Below, piece after piece: positions 27,397-35,380 of a DNA stretch of 64,000 nt. Below the pieces are notes generated by a model, which worked only from the letters and a program-made list of their open reading frames with translations, was not told the origin of the DNA and did not search any database. The stretch lies in IMG/VR virus record IMGVR_UViG_3300032829_000008, positions 1 through 64,000 of that record; one strand, written 5' to 3'. The DNA comes from a virus. The translations under genes were made by a program, and so were the position numbers. Within the stretch, counting starts at the first letter, position 1, and the number at the start of each line of letters is the position of its first letter.

Positions 27397-27671
27397 CCGA
27401 CGAGCGCCACCTGGACCCGCACCTCGCCGAGTGCGAGTGCGAGGAGGAACACAGCGTGACCAAGCTCGGCCACAGCCGGGACTGCCCGCACCACGGCAAG
27501 CACCCGCCGCAGATGCCCGTATGCCCGCTGAAGCCGGGTTGCCCGCCGGAGCACCTGGACGGCACGCCGCACGACTTCGAGTGGGCCACGTACGTCAGTG
27601 GCACGATCAGCACCGGCGTGTGCCGCTGCGGTCTGGAGCAGTGGAGCTACGACATGTGGAGGATGCCATGA
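27393..27671 (+). CDS. Cys/His-rich zinc-binding small protein
   Basis: 92 residues. Cysteines and histidines are spread in pairs (ECECEEEH, DCPHHGKHPP, VCPLKPGCPP, GVCRCG), giving at least two possible zinc sites. Similar small phage zinc proteins often bind nucleic acid or host factors; no specific role can be given. Confidence 0.62.
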   Translation: MTDERHLDPHLAECECEEEHSVTKLGHSRDCPHHGKHPPQMPVCPLKPGCPPEHLDGTPHDFEWATYVSGTISTGVCRCGLEQWSYDMWRMP

Positions 27672-27826
27672 GGGTGCACGAGCTGATACGCAGGCTGCAG
27701 GAGCTGGTCGACGAGGGGTACGACAATGCCAAGATCCAATTGGCCGATGGGCTCAACTACGCGGCGCTCTCTAAGAAGGTGCGCGTGGAGGGCAAGTACG
27801 TGGTGCTGGAAAGGAGCTACCGATGA
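27668..27826 (+). CDS. Small early protein, unassigned
   Basis: 52 residues from ATG 27668 overlapping the previous stop. Helix (HELIRRLQELVDEGY) followed by strands ending VVLERSYR. The helix-plus-strand layout recalls small phage regulators. Its own start overlaps as ATGA, and so does its stop. Confidence 0.55.
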   Translation: MRVHELIRRLQELVDEGYDNAKIQLADGLNYAALSKKVRVEGKYVVLERSYR

Positions 27827-28020
27827 AGTTGACACCTAGTCTATTGGAAGCGGTGTGGGCCGCGACATACGTGCGCGTGCTTAGTGCGATACCGTGCTCG
27901 TCAACTGGGTTGATTCACGAGCTGGCCGAAGTACTCGGTGATCCAACGCAGGCCCGCGTGCACCACGCGCAGCGCGCCGCCAACCGAGCAGTGGACGCAC
28001 TGCAGGAGATGTTCGAGTGA
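27823..28020 (+). CDS. Small helical protein, unassigned
   Basis: 65 residues, mostly helical (LLEAVWAATYVRVLSAI, ARVHHAQRAANRAVDALQE). No motif. It overlaps the hypermodification gene by 4 bases, so the two are probably co-translated. Confidence 0.55.
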   Translation: MKLTPSLLEAVWAATYVRVLSAIPCSSTGLIHELAEVLGDPTQARVHHAQRAANRAVDALQEMFE

Positions 28021-28946
28021 AGCTCGCAATCAAGTTCTGGGAGTTCATCCGCGAGCGCGAGGCCATCCGCCTGCGCCGCGCCGCCGGTCAGCCCGCGCCG
28101 TGGACGGAGGATAAGATCCTCCGCGCGTACAAGTTCACCAACGTCAAGCGCGAGCATGATCGCACCAGCGTTGCGCTCAAGGCGATATACGATCAGCACG
28201 TGTTGCGGGCCAGCGACAGAGTGGTGTGGCTCAACTGCGCGCTGTATAGGCTGTTCGGCACCGCGGAAATGGCTGCAGCTCTGGGCTGGGTCAGGGCGTG
28301 GGGTGACGAGTCACACCGCAGGTCGCAAGTGCTCAGGTTGGCAGCCACACGCCTGGCCACGGGGCAGCGAGTGTTCACTGGCGCGTACATTGTTCCTAAC
28401 TGCGGTCGCACACGCCCCAAGCATGAGGTGGTGTGTAGTATTGTGGATGGAGTATGGAAGGCAGCACCAGAGCTGTGTGACCGTGCCATGGACCGTTGGG
28501 AACTGGCGGTAGGCGTGCTCACGCAGCTGTGGGGCATCGGCAGCTTCATCGCCAAAGAGATCGTCCTGGATTACGTCATGGCCACCGGCTGGCGTCCCAG
28601 CGACTGGCAGACCTGGACGCCCATTGGTCCCGGAGCGCGGCGCGGTGCCATGCGGGTGCTGGACGGTAAGCTGATCCATCCACACGGTTTGAGCGAGCAC
28701 TACGCGCTGAAGGTGTGCCGCGAGTTGTACACGCAGCGTCGTGATCAGTGGGAGGACTGGTGGTCCACTGCGAATCACGCCGCGGTGTTCAGCGACGAGG
28801 TGCGACGTAGTCGGAACTACAACCAACTGCCACCCCACAGCCACCTGGACCTGACCGACATCCAATTCCAGCTGTGCGAGTTCGACAAGTACCAGCGCGC
28901 CCTGCGCGGCGAGGGCCGACCTCGCAGCCGGTTTACACCGACGTAA
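28017..28946 (+). CDS. Thymine hypermodification protein (HMUDK_hel / aGPT-Pplase type)
   Basis: 309 residues. The N-terminus KFWEFIREREAIRLRRAAG, then PAPWTEDKILRAYKFTNVKR and EHDR, is the signature of the all-helical, glycosylase-related family linked to 5-hydroxymethyl-dU DNA kinases and alpha-glutamyl/putrescinyl thymine pyrophosphorylases of phages. The central region (about 165-190, LTQLWGIGSFIAKEIVLDYV) has a helix-hairpin-helix look. It should act on 5-hmU in DNA to make a bulky thymine derivative that resists restriction. Which of the two activities is not visible. Confidence 0.75.
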   Translation: MKLAIKFWEFIREREAIRLRRAAGQPAPWTEDKILRAYKFTNVKREHDRTSVALKAIYDQHVLRASDRVVWLNCALYRLFGTAEMAAALGWVRAWGDESHRRSQVLRLAATRLATGQRVFTGAYIVPNCGRTRPKHEVVCSIVDGVWKAAPELCDRAMDRWELAVGVLTQLWGIGSFIAKEIVLDYVMATGWRPSDWQTWTPIGPGARRGAMRVLDGKLIHPHGLSEHYALKVCRELYTQRRDQWEDWWSTANHAAVFSDEVRRSRNYNQLPPHSHLDLTDIQFQLCEFDKYQRALRGEGRPRSRFTPT

Positions 28947-29014
28947 ACGAGCGTGCACACCCGCTCGCCAAGTGACCGGAAGGACATTTCCCTTGCGTTG
29001 GCCCGCGGGGTGCA
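28931..29014 (+). promoter_or_regulatory. sigma-54-like promoter A with upstream dyad
   Basis: Upstream sites GTTTAC (28931-28936) and GTAAAC (28943-28948) form a perfect inverted repeat with a 6-base spacer; the second overlaps the upstream stop codon. The core TGGCCCGCGGGGTGCA (28999-29014) has GG-N10-GC. Site centres lie 67 and 55 bp before the GG. The predicted start is 29025, three bases before ATG 29028. Confidence 0.7.
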
Positions 29015-29027
29015 CTACGTTTGGGGC

Positions 29028-30128
29028 ATGACGAAGCAGCCTCCCGCCCTCCCCGTTATCGCGCCGGACGAGTATCTGTTCCCGACCGTGCAGCAGCGCG
29101 CCGACCTGCTGGACTGGATGCAGTACCGCCGCACGGTGTACCTGTGGCCCGACAGCAGCATGGGGCACGTGGCCATCAGCGAGCGCCTGAACAACTACAC
29201 GGTGGAGCATGCCACCAAGCGCCCGAGCGCCGAATTCGCGCAGAAGGTGCTGCACCCTCAGACGTACCCCGCGGGGAGCGGGTGCCGTGGGAGGCGCTAC
29301 TACTGGGTGTACGATACGGACTACCCGTGCAACGGTTGCCCGGACTGCCACAATTGGTGCGCGGGGTTCCACATCGGCGCATTCGTGTGGGCTGCCGCCG
29401 TTGGCGGCGAGCATCGCGAGATTGCCGGTGCCGTTGCCGCCTACCAGTGCCTGGCCGCGGTGGGCGCCGTGTTTGCCCGCCTGCAGGAGTGTCTGGCTCG
29501 CATTGGGCGGTTCTTCGAGCGCGCGGAGCAGCGCTGGGAGGAGCTGCGCAAGGGCTGCCTCTACCGCGTGCAGGGACGCCGCGGCAATGCCAAAAACCAC
29601 AACGGCGCGGTGGGCGAGTGCTGCTGGATTGGGCAGGACGATTGGGGGCGGCCCCGCGCGGGGCTGCGCTTCCCGGGCCAGGAGAAGCTGGCGTACTTCG
29701 GTACCGGCAGCCTTGTCCGCGTTCCGACTCCGCCGCACGTGCTGGCGCAGCAGGAGCTGGATGCTCGCGAGCGCGCCGCTGCCAAGTTGGCGCAGCAGGC
29801 GGCCAAGGAGAAACTCGCAGCAGCGCCCCGCTACTCCGGTGGGCGCGATGGCACCGCGTACGTACTGCGCGGCGAGCACCGCGGTCAGTTCGGGAAGGTG
29901 TTCTGGATTGGTGAGGACAAGCGCCGCGGTGGCGTGCGGCTGGGCATTCGCCCGGGCGTGGTGAAGGGTACCAGAGGTGCCGGCAAGCGTCAGTCCAACG
30001 TGGAGCCCATTTGGGCCAACGCGGCCGATTGCTGCGACCAGAATGATGAGGTGGGCATGGTGGCGTGGGACGCCCTGCAGCGCGGCGATGAGGCCGCGCT
30101 GAACGAGGTGCTGGAGGCCAGAGTCTAA
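29028..30128 (+). CDS. KOW-repeat and Cys-cluster protein, unassigned
   Basis: 366 residues from ATG 29028, 14 bases after promoter core A; an in-frame GTG at 28953 is disfavoured. A Cys cluster CNGCPDCHNWC lies at about 100-110. Two KOW/SH3-like repeats follow (GCLYRVQGRRGNAK, about 183; GTAYVLRGEHRGQFGKV, about 283) linked by a charged Ala/Lys helix. The layout suggests nucleic-acid or ribosome contact, but no known family fits. Confidence 0.68.
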   Translation: MTKQPPALPVIAPDEYLFPTVQQRADLLDWMQYRRTVYLWPDSSMGHVAISERLNNYTVEHATKRPSAEFAQKVLHPQTYPAGSGCRGRRYYWVYDTDYPCNGCPDCHNWCAGFHIGAFVWAAAVGGEHREIAGAVAAYQCLAAVGAVFARLQECLARIGRFFERAEQRWEELRKGCLYRVQGRRGNAKNHNGAVGECCWIGQDDWGRPRAGLRFPGQEKLAYFGTGSLVRVPTPPHVLAQQELDARERAAAKLAQQAAKEKLAAAPRYSGGRDGTAYVLRGEHRGQFGKVFWIGEDKRRGGVRLGIRPGVVKGTRGAGKRQSNVEPIWANAADCCDQNDEVGMVAWDALQRGDEAALNEVLEARV

Positions 30129-30168
30129 CGCGCTCGGGTCGGGTGGCCCGGCGCATGAAAGGAGCAGT

Positions 30169-30687
30169 ATGGTGATGACAGCACAGCAGAACTACAGTCG
30201 GCGCGAGGGCATCAAGGCCCAGGCGGCAGCTCGCCGCGCCAAGAAGGAGGGCCCCGTGGCCAAGGAGCTGATGGCCGCTGCTTGGGCGGCCCTGGTGAAG
30301 ATGGTGGCCGACGATGGCTTGGACGATCAGCCAGCGCACGAGTTGTGGGACGTGGTGCCCTGGTGCGGCAAGCTACTGGCCCTGCCCCGTGACCCGGCCA
30401 TGGCCGACGACTGCCACATGGAGTGGTCCGCGGAGGGCTGGCTGCTGGTGGAGGGGGCCGCACCCGTGCGCTGCCACGACGAGCAGTGGTGCCTGTGGTG
30501 GGAGCGGGTGTGCCGCACCGCGGCCCGCTACGGCGTGGACGTGCGCGACAAGGTGCCGCCCGAGGGTGCCCTACTGGCCTGGGAAAAGGGCCGCAGCGGC
30601 CTGTGGTACGCGCTCAACCAGCTGGAGGACCAGCTGGGGCTGCCGCACAAGGTGCGGCAGTGGTCCGACATCAAGTGGGACGACTGA
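30169..30687 (+). CDS. Early protein, unassigned
   Basis: 172 residues with a good AAAGGAG before ATG 30169. Helical N-terminus, then a Trp/Cys-rich middle (WVVPWCGKLL-like, DEQWCLWWERVC). No motif. Its stop codon lies inside a long perfect hairpin (30686-30722). Confidence 0.62.
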   Translation: MVMTAQQNYSRREGIKAQAAARRAKKEGPVAKELMAAAWAALVKMVADDGLDDQPAHELWDVVPWCGKLLALPRDPAMADDCHMEWSAEGWLLVEGAAPVRCHDEQWCLWWERVCRTAARYGVDVRDKVPPEGALLAWEKGRSGLWYALNQLEDQLGLPHKVRQWSDIKWDD

Positions 30688-30722
30688 TAACGGGCGGCCA
30701 CACGGTGTGGCCGCCCGTTATC
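30686..30722 (+). terminator. Long perfect terminator-like hairpin
   Basis: A 17-bp perfect stem, GATAACGGGCGGCCACA pairing with TGTGGCCGCCCGTTATC, with loop CGG. It overlaps the stop of the upstream gene. Its outer bases GATAAC and GTTATC resemble the upstream promoter sites, and GTTATC (30717-30722) is 44 bp from promoter core H, so the region may both end one transcript and control the next. Confidence 0.68.
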
Positions 30723-30777
30723 ACTCCGGAAGCAAGTCGGCCAAATCATGTGGACTGAAGTCGGCACGCCGGTAGCA
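30717..30777 (+). promoter_or_regulatory. sigma-54-like promoter H
   Basis: Core CGGCACGCCGGTAGCA (30762-30777) with GG-N10-GC; the GTTATC site centres 44 bp upstream, as in promoters C and K. The predicted start, 30788, is one base before a 5'-end hairpin. It lies between a terminator-like hairpin and the gene at 30850, exactly where a promoter is needed. Confidence 0.65.
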
Positions 30778-30788
30778 ATAAACCCCTT

Positions 30789-30810
30789 GCACGAGTCAGG
30801 TGGCTCGTGC
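30789..30810 (+). other. 5'-end stem-loop of the predicted mRNA
   Basis: Perfect 7-bp stem GCACGAG/CTCGTGC with loop TCAGGTGG. It begins one base after the start predicted for promoter H, the place where 5'-stem-loops protect mRNA. Confidence 0.6.
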
Positions 30811-30849
30811 TAACAACCCTAGACGATACCCAATGGAAGGAAGCAGACC

Positions 30850-31371
30850 ATGGCAGTAGTCAGCAAGCGCACGTTCGGGCTGCACGGCCCACTCACCTAC
30901 GACCAGCTCAACCAGCTGAGCACCCTGGAGCTCATCCAGCTGCACAACGCCAAGAGCGAGAAGCAGATCAAGGTGTTCCACACCAAGGCCAAGGGCATGA
31001 ACAAGGTGTGGGAGCTGTATGCCGCCGAAGAGGTGGTCGAGAACAATCCCCCCGCCGAGACCGCCGATGGTGGCGCGAACGGCATCGAAACGACAACGGA
31101 GGCAAGTGACATGGCGAAGAAGACGAAGGCACCCAAGGCACCCAAGGCGAAGAAGGCTGGCGGTGGCACCCGCATCCCGGCGGACGCGACCATCAAGGTC
31201 CTGGCCAAGGAGAACCCTTACAAGAAGGGCACCAAGGCGTACGCCACGTTCGAGCTGTTCGGCAAGAGCAAGACGGTGGCCGAGTTCCGCGAGAAGGCGA
31301 GCGACAAGGATCGCTTCGACCCGGGGTACATCAAGTACTCCAGCCGCGACGGCTATATCAAGATCGGGTAA
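30850..31371 (+). CDS. Lys-rich-linker DNA-binding-like protein
   Basis: 173 residues. N-terminal helical domain (LTYDQLNQLSTLELIQLHN), a Lys/Pro/Ala linker (MAKKTKAPKAPKAKKAGGG, about 90-108) and a C-terminal domain (IKVLAKENPYKKGTKAYATF, VAEFREKASDK) like one in many bacterial and phage small proteins. The basic linker suggests DNA binding. Own transcript predicted from promoter H; its stop sits in a hairpin. Confidence 0.65.
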   Translation: MAVVSKRTFGLHGPLTYDQLNQLSTLELIQLHNAKSEKQIKVFHTKAKGMNKVWELYAAEEVVENNPPAETADGGANGIETTTEASDMAKKTKAPKAPKAKKAGGGTRIPADATIKVLAKENPYKKGTKAYATFELFGKSKTVAEFREKASDKDRFDPGYIKYSSRDGYIKIG

Positions 31372-31460
31372 CTGGGTCGCCAGGCGACCCAGTAGGGCAG
31401 GCCGACCTCGGCCGACCTTAGGCGCCTCCGCGGGTGGAGCGGGGCGCCTGCCCTGCGAGT
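31371..31460 (+). other. Structured intergenic region with terminator-like hairpin
   Basis: An 11-bp stem ACTGGGTCGCC/GGCGACCCAGT (31371-31393, nearly no loop) overlaps the stop codon. A second long-range stem pairs GGGCAGGC (31395-31402) with GCCTGCCC (31446-31453), with direct repeat GGCCGACCT inside. Likely terminator followed by folded RNA. A weak GG-N10-GC element (31537-31550) lies further on, without upstream GTTAAC sites. Confidence 0.5.
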
Positions 31461-31561
31461 AGGCACGCAGCACACGGCCACGAGCACCTTCAGTGGTGAA
31501 CCGCGCAGCGAACCCTGGGGCGCGGGGTGGTGTCTTGGCTGCGTGCCTGCTCGGAGGGCAC

Positions 31562-32386
31562 GTGCAAACCATCTTCGAGTTCGGCGACGCTAAGCTGGCC
31601 GCCGTGGACCTGGACCCGTTGTACGTGGCCGCGGTGCGCATGCCGTGGGGTCACGTGGAGCGCTGCAGGTTCACGCTGGCCGAGGTCGCGTTCGACCTGG
31701 CCGGCAAGGCAGCGGAGGTGGTGGAACGGTGTGCCTCCGGTATGCCGTTCTGGGACTCCATGCGCGCCGCCGCGGCGGACACCAAGCGCGGCGCACCGCG
31801 CCGCTACTTCCGTGGGCCCAAGTGCATGGACGCGTTGGAGGTCATGCGCGAGCTGTACCCCGATGCGCCCGAGGCCCTGGCCGCGCTGGCCGGCACGTTC
31901 GCGCACGCCGAGGAGGTGGTATGCGGCAGCTGGCCGCTGTGGGGCCCCACCGCCGCGTTCAAGATCGCCGACATGGCCGAGCGGGTGTGCCAAGTGCCCG
32001 TGGACTTCGGCGCCGTCGGCGAGACGGAGATCTGCAGCAACGCGCAGGTGCGCAAGGGTTGGGACAAGGCCCGGGACGTGTTGGCAGCCGCAGGCGACGC
32101 CCGCGCGCAGGACCTGGCGGCCAGTCTGCGCCAGCACATCTGGTGCACCAAGGCACCACCGCGGTGGGACCGCGAGTTGGGGCCACAGGAGTGGGAGACG
32201 CTCCTATGCTACTACAGCCACGACGACGAGCACAATCATCACTTGCCCGGCATGGACCGACTCGGCATCGCCGAGGAGCTGTACGATCATGGCGACGTGG
32301 CCGCGGAGCTGCTGGGACACTTGCCCTGGGCGACCGAGGCGGAGATGTACGAATGGCTGGACGCCAAGCATAGGAGAACCAAATGA
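31562..32386 (+). CDS. Helical protein, candidate base-modification partner
   Basis: 274 residues from GTG 31562, chosen because GGAGGG lies just upstream; GTG 31493 is in frame but has no ribosome site. All-helical, with PWGPTAAFKIADMAERV-like core (SWPLWGPTAAFKIADM, about 142) and VPVDFG, reminiscent of phage amino-acid:DNA transferase-type families. Near the P-loop kinase and thymidylate synthase homologue. The transferase idea is a guess from pattern and context. Confidence 0.5.
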   Translation: MQTIFEFGDAKLAAVDLDPLYVAAVRMPWGHVERCRFTLAEVAFDLAGKAAEVVERCASGMPFWDSMRAAAADTKRGAPRRYFRGPKCMDALEVMRELYPDAPEALAALAGTFAHAEEVVCGSWPLWGPTAAFKIADMAERVCQVPVDFGAVGETEICSNAQVRKGWDKARDVLAAAGDARAQDLAASLRQHIWCTKAPPRWDRELGPQEWETLLCYYSHDDEHNHHLPGMDRLGIAEELYDHGDVAAELLGHLPWATEAEMYEWLDAKHRRTK

Positions 32387-32589
32387 AGAGCAGGCACGAG
32401 TTTGTAGTAGTCAACCAGGATGGTAAGCGTGTGCAGTGGCTGCTGGAGTTCGAAAAGGACGGCGTCAACTTCACGTTGAGCCACCAGGGAGGTCAAGCAG
32501 TCAGCGCTTGGCTGCCGCCCGCCACCGCCGAGGACCTGCGCGAGCTGTTGGCGATGTACCAGAATAGTCGCAAGCGGAGCGGCGCGTGA
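32383..32589 (+). CDS. Small protein, unassigned
   Basis: 68 residues from ATG 32383 (ATGA). Beta strands then a helix (AEDLRELLAMYQNS). Coupled to the P-loop kinase gene by a 4-base overlap. Confidence 0.55.
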   Translation: MKSRHEFVVVNQDGKRVQWLLEFEKDGVNFTLSHQGGQAVSAWLPPATAEDLRELLAMYQNSRKRSGA

Positions 32590-33188
32590 GCACGCTGCTG
32601 CACATCATCGGGGCCGGTGCCACCGGCAAGTCCACCCTCACGCGCGGTCTGCTGGGGGAAGGTGCCGTGGACGGCAACGCCTCCATCAGCGAGGCAGTAC
32701 CACGCGCCAAGTACGGCGCCTCGCGGGACTTGTGTAGGTACGTCGTCGGCAATCTGAAGAACGGCACGGATAGCGTGAGTGAAATGGTGACTGCGGCGGC
32801 GATCGCCAACTGGCTGTTGGGATTGCACAGGACCAGTCTGGTGATCGTGGATGGCGTCCGCAGCAGCGCCAAGTGGTGCGTGGACTGGGCGCACTCCCCG
32901 GAGTGCAGAGCGACGCACCTGGCGTACGCGTACCTGGACCTGTCTCTCGACGAGACGCTGGAGCGCCTGCGCGCGCGTCGCCGCGGCAACGGCGAGAGCG
33001 ACGAGCTGAGCGAGAAGACTGTGGCCAACGTCCGCGCGTTTCAGCGCCGCGCCCACGGCGTGTGGCGGAAGGTGGTGCAGCGTGCCGACCACCCGGGCAA
33101 GCCCACGGCACTGCTGGTGCTGCGCGAGGGCACCGCCGCGGATTGGTTGGAGCGGGCCGAGCAGTTCTTAACGCACCGCGTTGCGTAG
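32586..33188 (+). CDS. P-loop nucleotide/DNA kinase
   Basis: 200 residues from GTG 32586. Walker A is GAGATGKST (residues 9-17). SLVIVDGVRSSAKW (about 85) holds a Walker B-like strand, and LDETLERLRARRRGNGESDE is a lid-like basic helix. In this neighbourhood it could phosphorylate 5-hydroxymethyl-dUMP or 5-hmU in DNA, as in known phage thymine hypermodification. A general dNMP kinase is the alternative. Confidence 0.72.
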   Translation: MSTLLHIIGAGATGKSTLTRGLLGEGAVDGNASISEAVPRAKYGASRDLCRYVVGNLKNGTDSVSEMVTAAAIANWLLGLHRTSLVIVDGVRSSAKWCVDWAHSPECRATHLAYAYLDLSLDETLERLRARRRGNGESDELSEKTVANVRAFQRRAHGVWRKVVQRADHPGKPTALLVLREGTAADWLERAEQFLTHRVA

Positions 33189-33253
33189 AAAGCTTGCTTC
33201 ACTTGGCCGCGTAGTTGTAAGGTGGCCGGCACATTTAATGAAGGGTGGCAGCC

Positions 33254-33475
33254 ATGTACAAGCCTGTGCCGTGGGAAGGGTTGCGCAAGCTCTTGCGTTA
33301 CTCCTTTGCCGACCTGGGGAGTTACGATGATCTAACGGTGGAGGAGCAGGCTGCGCTGACCCGCGAGGAGTTCGAGGTGCTGGCGGCTTGGGCCAAGCGG
33401 GATGAACCGATGGCCGCCGAGTTCCGATGTGAACACTGCGGCACCAACCACGTGGCCGAGCTGAGGGTCGCGTGA
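33254..33475 (+). CDS. Small zinc-ribbon-tailed protein
   Basis: 73 residues from ATG 33254. Acidic helical body and a C-terminal FRCEHCGTNHVAELR, a single CxxC with a nearby His. A 65-base gap precedes it with a near-match to the promoter core (TTGGCCGCGTAGTTGT) that has no upstream sites. Confidence 0.55.
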   Translation: MYKPVPWEGLRKLLRYSFADLGSYDDLTVEEQAALTREEFEVLAAWAKRDEPMAAEFRCEHCGTNHVAELRVA

Positions 33476-34470
33476 GGGTCCTGCATGTCCGCAACGTGCA
33501 CCGCGCGATACCCGCAGCGCTGGCTCACTTAGTGGAGCACGGCGAGCGGCGCGAGAGTCGCAATGGCCCGGTGCTGCAGCCTCCGCATCCCGTCACCACC
33601 GTGTACAGCCACCCATTGGAGCGGGTGGAGGCGTGGGTCGCGCGCAACAGCAACCCGTACCTGCACCTGTTCGAGAGCGCGTGGATGCTGGCGGGGCGCA
33701 ACGACGTGGCGAGCCTGGTCCGCTACGCCAAGCGGTTCGCCGAATTTAGCGACGACGGTGAGACGTTCAACGCGCCGTACGGTTACCGCTGGCGTCACGC
33801 GACCACGCAAAATGTCGATCAACTCGCAGTGATCGCAGATCAGCTGCGCGCCAATCCCAACACGCGCCAGGCGGTGCTGCAGATTTGGACCGTCAAGCAC
33901 GACCTGCTGGCGGTCACCAAGGACCACGCCTGCAACCTGACGGCGACGTTCCAGGTGGGCAGCGACGGTCGGCTGCACATGTGCGTGTTCTGCCGGTCCA
34001 ACGACATCGTCTGGGGCTGCTACGGCGCCAACGCGGTGCATTTCAGCTATCTGCTGGAGTATGTGGCCGCCCGGGCGGGTATCCCGGTGGGGACGTACAC
34101 GCAGATCAGTGTCAACTGGCACGGATACCTGTCCACGGTGCAGCCCCTGGTGGCAGCTGGGCTGCACCAGCACGGCGAGCACCCCAGTTCGTACGAGACT
34201 GGCGCCTGGACGCCGTATCCCATCACCAGGGGCGGATTCGACGCCCACTGGTTCGACGTGGACCTTGCGGTCGCCACCAGTGACCAAGGTCGCGCGGTGG
34301 AGGCCAGCTATCACCACGCCTGGTTTCGCGAGGTGCTGCTGCCGGTCATGCGCAGCCACGACGCCTACAAGGCGGGTGATCGATTCGGCGCGCTGCACCA
34401 CATATCAGACTGCGCTGCCACGGACTGGCAGCAGGCGTGCCGGTGGTGGCTCGCCAGAAAGGCAAAGTGA
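33472..34470 (+). CDS. Thymidylate synthase homologue, likely dUMP hydroxymethyltransferase
   Basis: 332 residues from GTG 33472. Thymidylate synthase fold: NAPYGYRWRH-type substrate loop (about 100-109), KDHACNLTATFQ with catalytic Cys154, then CRSNDIVWGCYGANAVHFSY with Arg175, Asp178 and Asn187, and VNWHGY (His217, Tyr219). Asn187 fits a uracil rather than cytosine substrate. Phage homologues that make 5-hmdUMP feed thymine hypermodification. The neighbouring genes support that, but plain dTMP synthesis cannot be excluded. Confidence 0.8.
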   Translation: MRVLHVRNVHRAIPAALAHLVEHGERRESRNGPVLQPPHPVTTVYSHPLERVEAWVARNSNPYLHLFESAWMLAGRNDVASLVRYAKRFAEFSDDGETFNAPYGYRWRHATTQNVDQLAVIADQLRANPNTRQAVLQIWTVKHDLLAVTKDHACNLTATFQVGSDGRLHMCVFCRSNDIVWGCYGANAVHFSYLLEYVAARAGIPVGTYTQISVNWHGYLSTVQPLVAAGLHQHGEHPSSYETGAWTPYPITRGGFDAHWFDVDLAVATSDQGRAVEASYHHAWFREVLLPVMRSHDAYKAGDRFGALHHISDCAATDWQQACRWWLARKAK

Positions 34471-34784
34471 ACGAGACTCCGGAGCAGTGGCGCGAGCGCC
34501 ACAAGGACAACCCGCGCCTGCAATACTACCTGCGCATGGATCCCAACTACGGCGCGCACAGGCATCAGCGCGAGTTCGTGGATCGCCAGTGGTGGCTGCA
34601 GGCCAACTTCCCCTGTCCGGTGAACCACGAGGTGCACCCCGGCGCGCCGTGCGCCGGCAACAGGGACCACGCAACGGACGATGCCAAGCGCCACCCCGGA
34701 GGGCTGCACGCGCCGTGTTGCTACAGCGGCGCAGCGCTGCAGGCAGCGTACGAGTGGCAGCTCGCCTCCAGGGGGCGACCATGA
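34467..34784 (+). CDS. Small Cys/His protein, unassigned
   Basis: 105 residues from GTG 34467, overlapping the TS-like stop as GTGA. Rich in Trp, His and Cys (CPVNHEVHPGAPCAGNRDHA, HAPCCYSG) in a pattern that may bind a metal. Follows the synthase and precedes the nucleotidase; role unknown. Confidence 0.58.
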   Translation: MNETPEQWRERHKDNPRLQYYLRMDPNYGAHRHQREFVDRQWWLQANFPCPVNHEVHPGAPCAGNRDHATDDAKRHPGGLHAPCCYSGAALQAAYEWQLASRGRP

Positions 34785-35380
34785 TCCGCGCCGGCAGGCC
34801 GCCCAAGCCTCGCGTCGGCCTGGACGCGGACGGCGTCCTGAGGGACTTCCAATCGGCCATGGTGGAGGTGATCAACGCCGCGCTGGCGCGCGCCCACACC
34901 GTGGAAGAGTGGACCGAGTACGAGTTCGAGCACGCGTTCGCCCTGAGTCCCAGTGAGCGCAAGCTGGTGGTGAACGCCATGCTGGCGGAGCGAGATTTCG
35001 TCCGCAACATGCCGGCGCTGCCTCACCTGGACGTGGAGATGTTGCGCAACACCGCCACGGTGTATTGCGTGACCGCTCCGTGGCCGCACCACCCCACCTG
35101 GGTGGCGGATACATACTGGTGGCTACGCGAGCACTTCGATTTCCACCACGACAACGTCCTGCCGGTCCACGACAAATGGCTGATCAACCTTGATTGGCTG
35201 GTGGACGACAAGGTCAAGAATCTGGAGCTGTGGCAGCAAGAGCACCCCAAGGGCCACGCCGTGCTGTGGGAGACCCGATGGAACGCGCACGAGCGCTGGT
35301 CGGGTCGGCGCACCAACAGCACCATGGTACTGCAGGCATGGGTGGAGGAGCACGCCCTGGAACTGGCAGGTGCACGATGA
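34781..35380 (+). CDS. HAD-family 5'(3')-deoxyribonucleotidase
   Basis: 199 residues from ATG 34781. HAD motif I is VGLDADGVLRDF (Asp15, Asp17), motif II VYCVTAPW, motif IV HDKWLINLDWLVDDKVKNL with the paired Asp. This is the cytosolic deoxynucleotidase (NT5C) type. It could remove dTMP or dUMP pools that compete with a modified precursor. Confidence 0.78.
   Translation: MIRAGRPPKPRVGLDADGVLRDFQSAMVEVINAALARAHTVEEWTEYEFEHAFALSPSERKLVVNAMLAERDFVRNMPALPHLDVEMLRNTATVYCVTAPWPHHPTWVADTYWWLREHFDFHHDNVLPVHDKWLINLDWLVDDKVKNLELWQQEHPKGHAVLWETRWNAHERWSGRRTNSTMVLQAWVEEHALELAGAR

Noticed and set aside
31537-31550. GG-N10-GC element (TTGGCTGCGTGCCTGCT)
   Set aside because: Core spacing fits, but no GTTAAC-type site lies upstream and the -24 box is weak. 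Left out of the promoter family.
33205-33218. TTGGCCGCGTAGTTGT in the gap before 33254
   Set aside because: Ends in GT rather than GC and lacks upstream sites; only a near match.
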